DNA of 53,687 bases from Planctomycetota bacterium (GTDB lineage Bacteria; Planctomycetota; Planctomycetia; Pirellulales; Thermoguttaceae), in the NCBI GenBank assembly GCA_030612765.1, contig JAUWNG010000008.1:1-53687 (forward strand), written 5' to 3'. Positions 1 to 8,186 of the stretch are shown here, piece by piece. A model generated the notes under the pieces. The model saw only the letters and a list, made by a program, of their open reading frames with translations. It ran no database searches and was not told where the DNA came from. The position numbers and the translations under genes were made by a program. How positions within the stretch are numbered: position 1 is the stretch's first letter; each line of letters starts with the position of its first letter.

Positions 1-2
1 CC

Positions 3-353
3 AGCGCGCTGTGGGCGCACGGCTCCCACGCGGGCGACGGCAACGGCCCAAACTCACCCGGCCTCGGCGGCGACAACATCACCGCCTGCGACGCCGTCAC
101 CGCGGCCGTCGGCTACAACACGATGGTTTCCGAAAGGATGCCCTGCTATGATATTGGCTGGAATAACCAACAGTCTCCCCGCAGCATGCACCAAAACGGC
201 GTGCATGTCTGCTTATGCGACGGCAGCGTCCAATGGATCAGCGATTTCATCGATATAGTCGGCCACATCACCGCCACCCCGCCGGTATTTTCCGTCTGGG
301 ACCGCCTGAACGTGTCGGCCGACGGCGCGCCGGCCAGCGCCAGCGCCTTCTAA
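3..353 (+). CDS. C-terminal end of a DUF1559 (H-X9-DG) protein, 5' truncated
   Basis: The reading frame is open from the window edge and ends at TAA 351-353, so only about the last 116 residues are present. Near the end is HQNGVHVCLCDGSVQWISD, the pattern that closes planctomycete DUF1559 proteins: a His, about nine residues, then DG followed by a short hydrophobic strand. DUF1559 proteins usually begin with a type IV pilin-like N-terminal methylation helix and occur in large paralogous families in planctomycetes; the role is not established. That N-terminal part is outside the window. A small lipoprotein gene follows, a common arrangement for this family. The family call is strong from the terminal motif; the function is unknown. 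Confidence 0.85.
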   Translation, partial: SALWAHGSHAGDGNGPNSPGLGGDNITACDAVTAAVGYNTMVSERMPCYDIGWNNQQSPRSMHQNGVHVCLCDGSVQWISDFIDIVGHITATPPVFSVWDRLNVSADGAPASASAF

Positions 354-356
354 CAA

Positions 357-378
357 GGGCGGAGGGCGGAGGGCGGAA
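357..378. repeat. Short heptamer array (GGGCGGA), about three copies
   Basis: Directly after the DUF1559 stop codon the unit GGGCGGA is repeated about three times. It is one of several 7-bp tandem arrays in the window, each with a different unit sequence. Confidence 0.6.
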
Positions 379-440
379 TACTCAAGGTAGATGACAAAGC
401 ACGAATTACGCACGGGAAAGTAAACATGATCACCACCCAC

Positions 441-489
441 TATCCACTATCCACTACCCACTATCCACTATCCACTATCCACTATCCAC
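441..489. repeat. Heptamer array TATCCAC x7 at the 5' end of a lipoprotein gene
   Basis: Seven consecutive 7-bp units TATCCAC (the third is TACCCAC) fill 441-489. The array lies between an ATG at 426 and the signal-peptide region of the lipoprotein gene. The ATG is one base out of frame with the lipoprotein. Because the unit is 7 bp, loss of one copy or gain of two would bring ATG 426 into frame. Confidence 0.85.
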
Positions 490-519
490 TACTTCCTGAC
501 CGCCACGCTGGGTCTGGCG

Positions 520-903
520 TTGCTGGCCGGCTGCGGATCCGGCGATCCGTTCAAGTACGTGCAAGTCTCGGGCAAGGTAACCTACGAGGACGGCTCGTTG
601 ATCCCGATCGACGGGATGGCGTTGACGTTTTATCCGCAGGGCGGCGCGTTGGACGCAAAGACTCATCCCCTGCCGGGCATGACGGCGGTGGACAGGGCGA
701 CGGGCGACTTCCACTCGGACACAAGCCATAAGCCCGGCGATGGCTTGGTCCCCGGCAAGTACAAGGTGACGTTGCTGGAGGGCAATCGCATGCCGCTGCC
801 GGCCGACATTGTGCCGCTGGAATACGGCGATCCCTTCAAGACGCCACTGGAGGTTGACACGGCCAATCAGCCATTCGTGTTGAAGGTGCGGAAGCCGCAA
901 TGA
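520..903 (+). CDS. Small lipoprotein, transthyretin-like fold likely; 5' end disturbed by a heptamer array
   Basis: The open frame carries LGLALLAGCG, a hydrophobic stretch ending in a lipobox, followed by a short beta-rich domain (VSGKVTYEDGSLIP near its start, VPGKYKVTLLEG in the middle) of the kind seen in planctomycete carboxypeptidase-regulatory/transthyretin-like lipoproteins that follow DUF1559 genes. The formal start at TTG 520 leaves no usable signal peptide. The frame is open from 430 but contains no ATG, GTG or TTG before 520; CTG 496 is the only other candidate. The ATG at 426 is out of frame by one base because of the seven-unit array at 441-489. With six units, translation from 426 would give a plausible N-terminus ending in LALLAGC. 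The gene is therefore either phase variable (currently off), weakly expressed from CTG, or decayed. Confidence 0.7.
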   Translation: MLAGCGSGDPFKYVQVSGKVTYEDGSLIPIDGMALTFYPQGGALDAKTHPLPGMTAVDRATGDFHSDTSHKPGDGLVPGKYKVTLLEGNRMPLPADIVPLEYGDPFKTPLEVDTANQPFVLKVRKPQ

Positions 904-1048
904 CGGCGTACCGATCGACGGTAAGGCGTTCTGAGGAATCGGCCGCTTTTTGACGAACGGCGTAGCCCTACCGCCTTGAATCCGTTATATTGGTGGGACT
1001 CGCCGCGCTCGGCCCACCTCACCTTTTTCTGATAACGGGGAATTAAAA

Positions 1049-3646
1049 ATGTCGTGCAAAGCCACCGTCGTGATGCTGCAGGTTGTCGTAGCGTCGGTTC
1101 TTACCCTCTGCTGTTCCGCCATGGCGGCCGATCGTGACGACAAGCCGCGACAACCCACTCGTCAGTGGATCGTCTACATCTTGCCGCACTCACACGTCGA
1201 CATCGGTTACACATGCCTTCAACCGGAGGTCGAGCGCACACAGTGGCGGAACATCGACTTGGCGCTGGACCTTTGCCGCAAGACGGCGGACTATCCGGCC
1301 GAAGCACGGTTCAAATGGAATACCGAGGTCCTGTGGGCGGTGGACAGCTATCTGCGAGAGGCCCCACCAAAGAAACAGCAACAACTGATCGAAGCGATCC
1401 GCGCCGGACAGATCGAACTGCACGCGCTGTACGGCAACGAGTTGACCGGGCTGTGCCGGCCGGAAGAACTGCTGCGGTTGTGCGAGTGCGCCCAACGACT
1501 CTCGAAACGTTGCGGGGTGAAGATCGATACGGCGCTGATTAGCGACGTGCCGGGCTGCACGTGGGGGATCGTGCCCGCCCTGGCCCAGGCCGGCGTGAAA
1601 TACTTCTCCATCGGCCCGAACCATAGCGCTCGCATCGGTCGGACGTTAGACGTGTGGGCCGACAAGCCATTTTACTGGGTTGCCCCCGACGGCCGGCAAA
1701 AGGTTCTCTGCTGGGTTCCTTACAAGGGCTATGCCCTGGGCCACACCAAATTCAAGCTTGACCAAGATTTGCCCGAGCAACTCGCGCAACTCGAGCGGGC
1801 CAACTACCCCTACGACATCGTGCAACTGCGCTGGAGCATCCAAGGCGACAACACTCCGCCCGACGCCTCGCTGTCCGAGGTGGTGAAGAACTGGAACGCG
1901 AAGCACGAATATCCTAAGATGATTATCGCCACCGCCTCGGAGATGTTCCGCGAATTCGAGAAGCGGTACGGCGACAAGATTCCCAGTTTCCGCGGCGATT
2001 GGACGCCGTACTGGGAGGACGGTGCAGGCTCGTCGGCACGGGAGACCGCCATCAACCGCACGACCGCCGAGCGGCTCGTGCAGGCCGAAACCCTTTGGGC
2101 GATGCTCAACCCGGCCTGGTATCCCGTCGACCGGTTCTCCGCCGCGTGGCGCAACGTGATCCTCTACAACGAGCACACCTGGGGCAGTTGCTACAGCATC
2201 GAAAAACCTGACTGGCAGATCGTCAAGGATCAATGGAAGATCAAGCAGGCGTTCGCCATCGACGGAGACACCCAGTCGCGGGAACTACTGATTGTCGCCA
2301 CGGCCGGCCGCGGCGCGGAACCGAAAATACCGGAACCGAGATGGGCGGCCGGCGTCGACGTGTTCAACACCTCTTCCTGGCCCCGCACCGACTTGGTGGT
2401 GCTGCCGAAGGGCAGCACGAAGCCGGGCGAGGTCGTGCTCGGACCCGATGGCCGGCCCGTTCCCTCGCAACGCCTTTCCACCGGCGAACTGGCCTTTCTG
2501 GCCAAGGACGTTCCGCCGCTGGCGGGCAAGCGGTTCTCGATCGCCGCCGGCAAAGCCCCGATGGAAGGCAAGGCCAAGGCCGAAGGAACGAGACTCAGCA
2601 GCCCGGCCGTCACGCTCCAAATCGATCCCCTCTCGGGCACAATCGTCAGCCTCCGCGGTAACGCGATCGACGCCGAACTCTGCGACACCGCCTCGGGTGT
2701 GGCTCTGAACCGCTACTACTACGTGCTTGGCGACAAGGTGAAAGAGGCGCAACAGGCGGGGCCGGCCAAGGTCTCCGTCAAGGAATCCGGCCCCCTGGTG
2801 GCCTCGCTACTGGTCGAGTCCGACGCGCCGGGCTGCGCGAAGTTCACCCGCGAGTACCGCGTCATCGACGGTCTGGACCGCGTGGACATCATCAACGTGC
2901 TCGACAAGAAGGCCGTGCGGCGGAAAGAAGGCGTGCATCTGGGCTTCGCCTTCAACGTGCCGGAGGGCGTGATGCGGATGGACATTCCCTGGGCCGTCAT
3001 CCAGCCCGAAGTGGACCAGCTTCCCGGAGCCTGCAAAAACTGGTTCACTGTAGGACGTTGGGTGGACGTCTCGAACCAGGATTACGGCGTGACCTGGGCC
3101 ACCCTCGACGCTCCGTTGGTGGAAGTCGGCGCGATCACCGCCGACAAAATCGGGATCAGACACCCGAACACGTGGCTCCGCAAACTGGAACCATCGCAAA
3201 CCCTCTATTCCTGGGTGATGAACAATCACTGGTTTACGAACTACAGGGCCGAGCAGGAAGGGCCGACGACCTTCCGCTACGCCTTGCGGCCGCACAAGCA
3301 GTATGACCCGGTGGCGGCGCAGCGGTTTGGGATCGAGTGCAGCCAGCCGCTGGTGGCCGTACCGGCGCGCGGCGCGGCGCCCAGCGGACGCCCTTTCCTG
3401 GAACTGGACACCCCGGACGTAATCGTGGCCTCGATCAAACCCAGCGCGGACCGCAATGCCTGGATCATCCGTCTCTTCGGCGCCGCCGGCCGTCCGGCCG
3501 AGGTCGGCTTGCGTTGGGGCGATGCCACGCCGAAAGCCGTCTGGTTGAGCAATCTTGCCGAGGAACGAAGCAGGGCCGTTACCGGTCCGATCAGCGTGGC
3601 GGCTTGGGAAGTGGTCACTCTTCGGGCGGAGCGCCCGGCGCCGTGA
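1049..3646 (+). CDS. Secreted glycoside hydrolase family 38 alpha-mannosidase-like protein
   Basis: The 865-residue protein begins with a signal peptide (hydrophobic from about residue 7, cleavage near AMAA 24-27). The mature part opens with the GH38 metal site HSHVDIGYT: H49-x-D51 should bind zinc. A second motif, ISDVPGCTWG, places D166 where GH38 enzymes have the catalytic nucleophile (inferred by motif position). The C-terminal half is beta-rich, as in GH38 enzymes. The expected activity is hydrolysis of alpha-mannosides in the periplasm or outside the cell, consistent with planctomycete polysaccharide breakdown; the substrate cannot be told. It stands alone on this strand, and a palindromic element begins about 8 bp after its stop. 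The superfamily call is strong, the mannose specificity less so. Confidence 0.85.
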   Translation: MSCKATVVMLQVVVASVLTLCCSAMAADRDDKPRQPTRQWIVYILPHSHVDIGYTCLQPEVERTQWRNIDLALDLCRKTADYPAEARFKWNTEVLWAVDSYLREAPPKKQQQLIEAIRAGQIELHALYGNELTGLCRPEELLRLCECAQRLSKRCGVKIDTALISDVPGCTWGIVPALAQAGVKYFSIGPNHSARIGRTLDVWADKPFYWVAPDGRQKVLCWVPYKGYALGHTKFKLDQDLPEQLAQLERANYPYDIVQLRWSIQGDNTPPDASLSEVVKNWNAKHEYPKMIIATASEMFREFEKRYGDKIPSFRGDWTPYWEDGAGSSARETAINRTTAERLVQAETLWAMLNPAWYPVDRFSAAWRNVILYNEHTWGSCYSIEKPDWQIVKDQWKIKQAFAIDGDTQSRELLIVATAGRGAEPKIPEPRWAAGVDVFNTSSWPRTDLVVLPKGSTKPGEVVLGPDGRPVPSQRLSTGELAFLAKDVPPLAGKRFSIAAGKAPMEGKAKAEGTRLSSPAVTLQIDPLSGTIVSLRGNAIDAELCDTASGVALNRYYYVLGDKVKEAQQAGPAKVSVKESGPLVASLLVESDAPGCAKFTREYRVIDGLDRVDIINVLDKKAVRRKEGVHLGFAFNVPEGVMRMDIPWAVIQPEVDQLPGACKNWFTVGRWVDVSNQDYGVTWATLDAPLVEVGAITADKIGIRHPNTWLRKLEPSQTLYSWVMNNHWFTNYRAEQEGPTTFRYALRPHKQYDPVAAQRFGIECSQPLVAVPARGAAPSGRPFLELDTPDVIVASIKPSADRNAWIIRLFGAAGRPAEVGLRWGDATPKAVWLSNLAEERSRAVTGPISVAAWEVVTLRAERPAP

Positions 3647-3653
3647 GGACATT

Positions 3654-3786
<133 letters not shown>

Positions 3787-3820
3787 AAGCATACTGGAAT
3801 TCCGGAACTGCTTGCGGAAC

Positions 3821-5710
3821 TCAATTCGGCAGAACGGTGATTTTCAGCGGGTTGGCGGCCGCGCCGTCGCCCCGGACCACGATCACCTTGGCTTCCGCCA
3901 TTCTGGCCGGCATGAGTTTCGGCATCGTGAAGCGGACGCCCAAGTCGTACCAGCCAAGAATCTCGGCGTCGATTTCCTCTCCGCCGACGACCAGCAGTAT
4001 CCGCCCGGGCTGAGGCCCAAACCCCTCGCCCGCCAGGAGGACTTCGCTGCCTGATTTCGCGGCGATAGGCTCCAACTCGAAGGCCGCCGGATCGATCGGC
4101 AAGACGTCGGCCGGGGCCAGGCTCGCGCCGTTGTTGGCCTTCGTGGTCTCCGCAATCTCCTCGGCGGCATCGACCAACACTTGGAGCACGGAGAACGGCG
4201 TCGGATTGCCTTGCGCGTCGCGTCCGGTCGCATAGACCTCGATCGGAAGCCGGATGTCTACGCTTTGCACTTCGCCCGCTCCGATAGCCGTGACCCGCAC
4301 TCCGGCCTGCGGCATGTCCGCCGCTAGCCGCTCCTCGTTGCCCGCGAAAAGCATCACGTCGAACGGACGCGAGATCGGCCGGTTGCCGTTGTTGCGGAAC
4401 CAGACGCGGTATCGCGGCCCAAGTTTTTTATCGGGATGTCCGGGATCGACGAACCGCACGGCCACCAGTTGCAGATCGGAGCGAGGATCGGAAATCATCA
4501 CCGGCGGCAGATCGACCCATGTGCCGCTGGCCACCACCGGCAGCGGCGTCCAGACCGGAGTTTCCCAATAGACCCACGCCGGAGCCGGAGCGTAGAATAC
4601 CGGCCGGCAGTAGATCGGCCGCGGATCCCAATAGGGATTGCAACCGTATCCCCACGACCATTGAACCCACGGACTCCACCTCGGATACCAGTGTATGCCG
4701 GCGAACAGCGACGGCCCCCAATACCGGTGCTTGAAACAATGATGCGTGTATTTCGGACTGACGCGGCCGCGGTGGAAGTTCGGATGATGGCCGCGCTTGT
4801 GCAATCCCATCCGGCGTGCCACGTCGCCGTGCCGGACCATGCGGTACTGATCGGCCAGTCTGAGCGATCGGGCCGTCTTGCCCGCGGTCAGCCGATCCAG
4901 CGAGCTGTTTTTCAGCCGATTGTGGTGCCGCGTCATTGACGTATTGCGGCCGGCGCGGGGAACCGCGCGTGCATGAGCGTGTTTTTGCGGGACCAGCCGT
5001 TTGTGAACGTCCTTGATCTTCGAGCGGTTGTATTCGCCGTACCTGGGGCCGGCTTTGCCGGCGTGAGTCTTCGGGATTGGTTTCTTGCCGATATTTGAAC
5101 GGCCTCCGTGTTTCGGGAAACTTCGGTAATTGGCGTGCTGTTTTTTCTTTGGCCCCTTGCCGAACTGCGAACCTGTTTTCCGCTGCGTGGTTGCTTGATG
5201 ATGTGGCCGGAACCGCTGTTGAGTCGAGTTCGGCCCGGCTTTCTTGCGTGGTGTTTGGGGACTTATCCGCCGGGGCGCGTGGTTGGGACTGGATATTCTG
5301 CCTCTTTCCATACCCCCGAGATGTTGTCTGGCGTCCGACGTCCTCGGCTGCTTGCGGGTGGACGCCGGCGCCTTTCGCCGATCGGCCGCGGTCGATCGAT
5401 TTCTGTTTGCCCTCGAATAGCTTTTATGGCGGTTCGGCTGGCTTCTTGTCGATCCAGCGGACGATCTCTCCCGAGTCGAAGCCGACTGCCGTTGACGTGT
5501 CGCGGATCGGGCGTGAGACGGCCCGCCCCGGCCAGCTTGTGCCCGAGAGTGGCCTGCACGTGAGGAGACACCGGCTTTGCGGTCTCTCGCCGAATGGTTT
5601 CCGGCGCCTGCCTGTCGCTGGGCGGCCCATGCCGGTCCCGCGACGATCATCCACGCGCCCACCGCGACAATGAGCATCTTACCGAATGTGTTAATGTGAA
5701 TACTCCTCAT
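3821..5710 (-). CDS. Secreted protein with a long basic low-complexity region, an aromatic segment and CARDB/IPT-like domains
   Basis: The start is set at ATG 5710 because AAGGAG lies about seven bases upstream and a signal peptide follows (KMLIVAVGAWMIVAGPAWAA). After cleavage comes a region of some 270 residues rich in Arg, Lys, His, Ser and Gly with no recognisable fold. A segment of about 70 residues very rich in Trp, Tyr and Pro follows (YWGPSLFAGIHWYPRWSPW). The C-terminal third looks like a CARDB-type beta domain (RYRVWFRNNGNRPISRPF) and then an IPT/TIG-like domain (SGSEVLLAGEGFGPQPG). The layout suggests an exported or surface protein; the basic part might bind polyanions, which is a guess. 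I do not recognise a named family for the full length. A frame continues upstream to 5797 but lacks a ribosome site. Confidence 0.7.
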   Translation of the reverse strand: MRSIHINTFGKMLIVAVGAWMIVAGPAWAAQRQAGAGNHSARDRKAGVSSRAGHSRAQAGRGGPSHARSATRQRQSASTRERSSAGSTRSQPNRHKSYSRANRNRSTAADRRKAPASTRKQPRTSDARQHLGGMERGRISSPNHAPRRISPQTPRKKAGPNSTQQRFRPHHQATTQRKTGSQFGKGPKKKQHANYRSFPKHGGRSNIGKKPIPKTHAGKAGPRYGEYNRSKIKDVHKRLVPQKHAHARAVPRAGRNTSMTRHHNRLKNSSLDRLTAGKTARSLRLADQYRMVRHGDVARRMGLHKRGHHPNFHRGRVSPKYTHHCFKHRYWGPSLFAGIHWYPRWSPWVQWSWGYGCNPYWDPRPIYCRPVFYAPAPAWVYWETPVWTPLPVVASGTWVDLPPVMISDPRSDLQLVAVRFVDPGHPDKKLGPRYRVWFRNNGNRPISRPFDVMLFAGNEERLAADMPQAGVRVTAIGAGEVQSVDIRLPIEVYATGRDAQGNPTPFSVLQVLVDAAEEIAETTKANNGASLAPADVLPIDPAAFELEPIAAKSGSEVLLAGEGFGPQPGRILLVVGGEEIDAEILGWYDLGVRFTMPKLMPARMAEAKVIVVRGDGAAANPLKITVLPN

Positions 5711-5932
5711 GGCTTTCTCCTTTCGCACATCACAAGTTTCGAGAACCGGATTTTCATAGATGCGATCTCCGTGCCAATCGCTGGAATCCTCGCCCAAGCG
5801 GGCCGGAGCGTTCCGTCCCGGAGTACGCTTCCACGACGAATATCCCTGAAATCCCGGGCATTTCGCCGTGACGGTGGTTTCCGAAGCCGCTGTTTGCGAC
5901 TGGTTTTTCAGGCAACCGGAAAGCGATATTGA

Positions 5933-5969
5933 GTAGTCACTGTGACCACTAGTGAATCATAATGACTAC
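5933..5969. repeat. Imperfect inverted repeat in the divergent promoter region
   Basis: The arms GTAGTCACTGTGA and TCATAATGACTAC match at 11 of 13 positions when one is reverse-complemented, with an 11-base loop. It lies about 220 bp upstream of the minus-strand gene and could be an operator or hairpin. Confidence 0.5.
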
Positions 5970-6071
5970 ACCAAAGGCTTGGAGAGTGTTCTAGGAATGG
6001 ATTAAAACCACGTTTTTTGTATCCGGTAGCGCTCCTTCTCAACCTGCCTTTGAAACCCTATACTTGAAACT

Positions 6072-6228
6072 AAGAGCGTGTCCGAAAATTGAAACCACCG
6101 TATTTAGCCCCGGGTGAATACACCTGGGGCACCGTCTGGTATGAAGAACCACTTCCCCGCCGTGTATTCACGGCGGGCTAAATGGTATTCACGGCGGGCT
6201 AAATGAACTATTTCAGGACACGCTCTAA
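6072..6228. repeat. Palindromic element family B, copy 1 (composite, with outer inverted repeat)
   Basis: The core has two hairpins: TAGCCCCGGGTGAATACACC with its inverted half, and GCCGTGTATTCACGGCGGGC. The end GTATTCACGGCGGGCTAAAT is duplicated in tandem here. Outer arms AGAGCGTGTCC and GGACACGCTCT bracket the whole. Other copies are at 12946-13051 and 30117-30204. Confidence 0.85.
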
Positions 6229-6300
6229 AAAGGCCTTTATGCTGCCTTTCCTCGGGCGGGGGGCCAAAGGGGGTAGAGTTTTTTACAGAACCGACGAAAC

Positions 6301-7173
6301 ATGACAGAACCGAACTCCTCAAAACATTGGGACTCGTTGATATCCGATCTTGGGGCGAAGCCGCCCGCCGAAGAGGAAAGCCTGCGGCAGCCCGGCCCCC
6401 AGCAACCTCAACCGGCCCGAACCAAGAAACCGGCGGCGGCACATCGTTCCCGGCCGGCGGCCGACTGGGACCTGATCGCCGGCAATCTGGGCGTAACGCC
6501 CGTAACGCCCGCAACGCAGCCGATCGAGCCGCCTCGAAAAATCGTCGAATCTTCCGTTGCTCCGGCGGAAGCGCCGCGGCATGTTTCCATCACGCCGGAG
6601 CGCGGCGAGGAGTCGCCCAATTTTTTCGACGAGCAGTTCGATTTCGAGGAGCCGTTCGACCTGCTGGAACCGGCCGACGGGAGCGCCGCGGCGCCGAAGG
6701 CGGAAGAGCCTGCGGAAAAGCGGCCCCGAAAACGCCGGCGCCGGCGTCGTCCGGCGAAGGGGTCCGAGGACCGAAAACCCAGCGGACCGGCGCCGGACGA
6801 TGATTCGGACCGAGAGACCGCTGCCGAGGGAGTCGAAACCGCCGACGACAAACCGGCGTCGTCCGAGCAACGCCGCTCGAAACGCAGTCGTCCCCGCCGG
6901 GGGAAGAAACGCCAGCCGGGCGACGAGCAGAAGTCGGCGGAGCCGTGCGCCGAACGGGGCGATGGGGAACCGGATGAGCCGCGCGGCGAATCGGCTTCCC
7001 ACGACGACTTCGACGCGGACGAGCGCGGCGGCGAGCGATCGGTTCGGGCCGGATTCCGCGGCATTCCCACCTGGGGAGAGACAGTAGGTATGATTATCGA
7101 GAAGAACCTCGAAAGCCGGGCGAAGCGCCCCGGCGGCACACAGCGCGACCGCGGCAAGAAACGCCGATCCTGA
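6301..7173 (+). CDS. Charged low-complexity hypothetical protein with a conserved-looking C-terminus
   Basis: The 290-residue protein is not of a family I can name. Two short related motifs open it: HWDSLISDLGA near residue 9 and DWDLIAGNLGV near residue 57. The middle (about 120-240) is a highly charged, probably disordered stretch rich in Arg, Lys, Glu and Pro. The last 50 residues (GFRGIPTWGETVGMIIEKNL) look like a folded helical segment. It has no signal peptide or membrane helix. The basic/acidic linker resembles nucleic-acid-associated proteins, but that is only composition. A small gene starts 5 bp after its stop, so the two may be co-transcribed. There is no clear Shine-Dalgarno before ATG 6301. 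Confidence 0.65.
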   Translation: MTEPNSSKHWDSLISDLGAKPPAEEESLRQPGPQQPQPARTKKPAAAHRSRPAADWDLIAGNLGVTPVTPATQPIEPPRKIVESSVAPAEAPRHVSITPERGEESPNFFDEQFDFEEPFDLLEPADGSAAAPKAEEPAEKRPRKRRRRRRPAKGSEDRKPSGPAPDDDSDRETAAEGVETADDKPASSEQRRSKRSRPRRGKKRQPGDEQKSAEPCAERGDGEPDEPRGESASHDDFDADERGGERSVRAGFRGIPTWGETVGMIIEKNLESRAKRPGGTQRDRGKKRRS

Positions 7174-7178
7174 CCCGA

Positions 7179-7409
7179 ATGGAGCCGACAAAGAAACTCA
7201 TCGACGAGTTGTACCGCGAGCGGGTGGAGGCCGCCCGGCGAATGTCGCCGGAGGACAAGCTGCTGGCCGGCGCTCGGCTGTTTGATCTGACCAGCAAGAT
7301 CATGGCCGACGGCGTTCGCGGTCAATTTCCCGACGCCGACGAGCACCGAGTCCAGGAGATTCTTCGCCAGCGGCTCGACCTTATACGGCGCAGGGAGGAT
7401 AACCAGTGA
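7179..7409 (+). CDS. Small helical protein paired with a nucleotidyltransferase
   Basis: A 76-residue, largely helical charged protein (KKLIDELYRERVEAARRMSP, then DKLLAGARLFDLTSKIM). It overlaps the following gene by 4 bp (ATGA at 7406-7409), so the two are translationally coupled. I do not recognise the family by name. Small proteins next to nucleotidyltransferase genes often act as partner or antitoxin, and that role is inferred here only from gene order. It also starts 5 bp after the charged hypothetical gene, so the three may form an operon. Confidence 0.75.
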   Translation: MEPTKKLIDELYRERVEAARRMSPEDKLLAGARLFDLTSKIMADGVRGQFPDADEHRVQEILRQRLDLIRRREDNQ

Positions 7410-7960
7410 CCCCTGAAGAAATTACGGTCTCGGTTATTGACGCGTTAAACACCGAAAAAATCCCCTACATGTTGGTCGGCTCATTTTCCAGCAACTATTA
7501 CGCGATTCCCCGCGCAACGCAGGATGTGGATTTCGTCCTGCAACTGAAATCCGGGACGATTTCGTCGCTTGCGGAACGCCTTGGCCCGCGGTTTCAATTC
7601 GATCGGCAGATGTCGTTCGAGACGGTTACGGCCACGAAACGATACGTATTCCGGTTGGCCGACAATCCGTTTTTAGTCGAGTTGTTCCTCTTGAGCGACG
7701 ATGCTCACGATCAGGAGCGGTTCGCCCGCCGCCGGCGCGAGCGGATTCTTGGCCGCGACGTCTTCATACCGACCGTGGAAGACGTAATTATCACGAAACT
7801 CCGTTGGTCGCGCGCCGGACGCAGGGTAAAGGATACCGAGGACGTCCAAAACGTAATCGCCGTGCAGGTTGACCGGATCAACTGGGATTACGTGACCTCG
7901 TGGTGCGACCGGCACGACACGCGAAAGCTTCTCGATCAAGTGCGGGCGTCGCAACGCTAG
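7406..7960 (+). CDS. Nucleotidyltransferase-fold protein (AbiEii/DUF6036-like)
   Basis: The 184-residue protein has the start of a polymerase-beta-type nucleotidyltransferase: YMLVGSFSSNYYAIPRATQD followed by VDFVL. The GS motif at residues 25-26 and D40/D42 would be the metal-binding pair. The later segment TVEDVIITKLRWSRAGRRVKD is typical of AbiEii/DUF6036 proteins, where a Lys follows a conserved helix. Such proteins transfer nucleotides to tRNA or proteins and many are toxins or abortive-infection effectors. It overlaps the small gene before it by 4 bp. A family A palindromic element begins 43 bp after its stop. The fold call is fairly sure; the toxin role is inference. Confidence 0.78.
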   Translation: MTPEEITVSVIDALNTEKIPYMLVGSFSSNYYAIPRATQDVDFVLQLKSGTISSLAERLGPRFQFDRQMSFETVTATKRYVFRLADNPFLVELFLLSDDAHDQERFARRRRERILGRDVFIPTVEDVIITKLRWSRAGRRVKDTEDVQNVIAVQVDRINWDYVTSWCDRHDTRKLLDQVRASQR

Positions 7961-8003
7961 CACCCGCTCTCGTTCCCATGCTCTGCGTGAAAACAAGGTG
8001 TTG

Positions 8004-8135
<132 letters not shown>

Positions 8136-8168
8136 AAGGTCCGGCTTTCTTCGCTTCCGGTCTTCCAC

Positions 8169-8174
8169 TATAAT
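8169..8174 (+). promoter_or_regulatory. Possible -10 box upstream of mfd
   Basis: A perfect TATAAT lies 12 bases before the mfd ATG. The position 17 bases upstream reads TTTCTT, a weak -35. If used, the leader would be only a few bases long and no Shine-Dalgarno is visible, so mfd might start from a nearly leaderless mRNA. Confidence 0.35.
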
Positions 8175-8186
8175 TATCCTCCGACT

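Larger units (their letters stand above)
5711..6300. other. Intergenic region between divergent genes with two inverted repeats
   Basis: No convincing gene is seen. The stretch is more AT-rich in its middle (about 5930-6080) than its surroundings. It holds an inverted repeat at 5933-5969 and a family B palindromic element at 6072-6228. Promoters for both flanking genes should lie here, but I could not single out a good -35/-10 pair. Confidence 0.6.

Noticed and set aside
6319-7346. Long minus-strand frames opposite the charged hypothetical gene
   Set aside because: They are shadows caused by high GC content. Their composition (Arg/Ser/Gly-rich, no motifs) and overlap with three plus-strand genes argue against coding.
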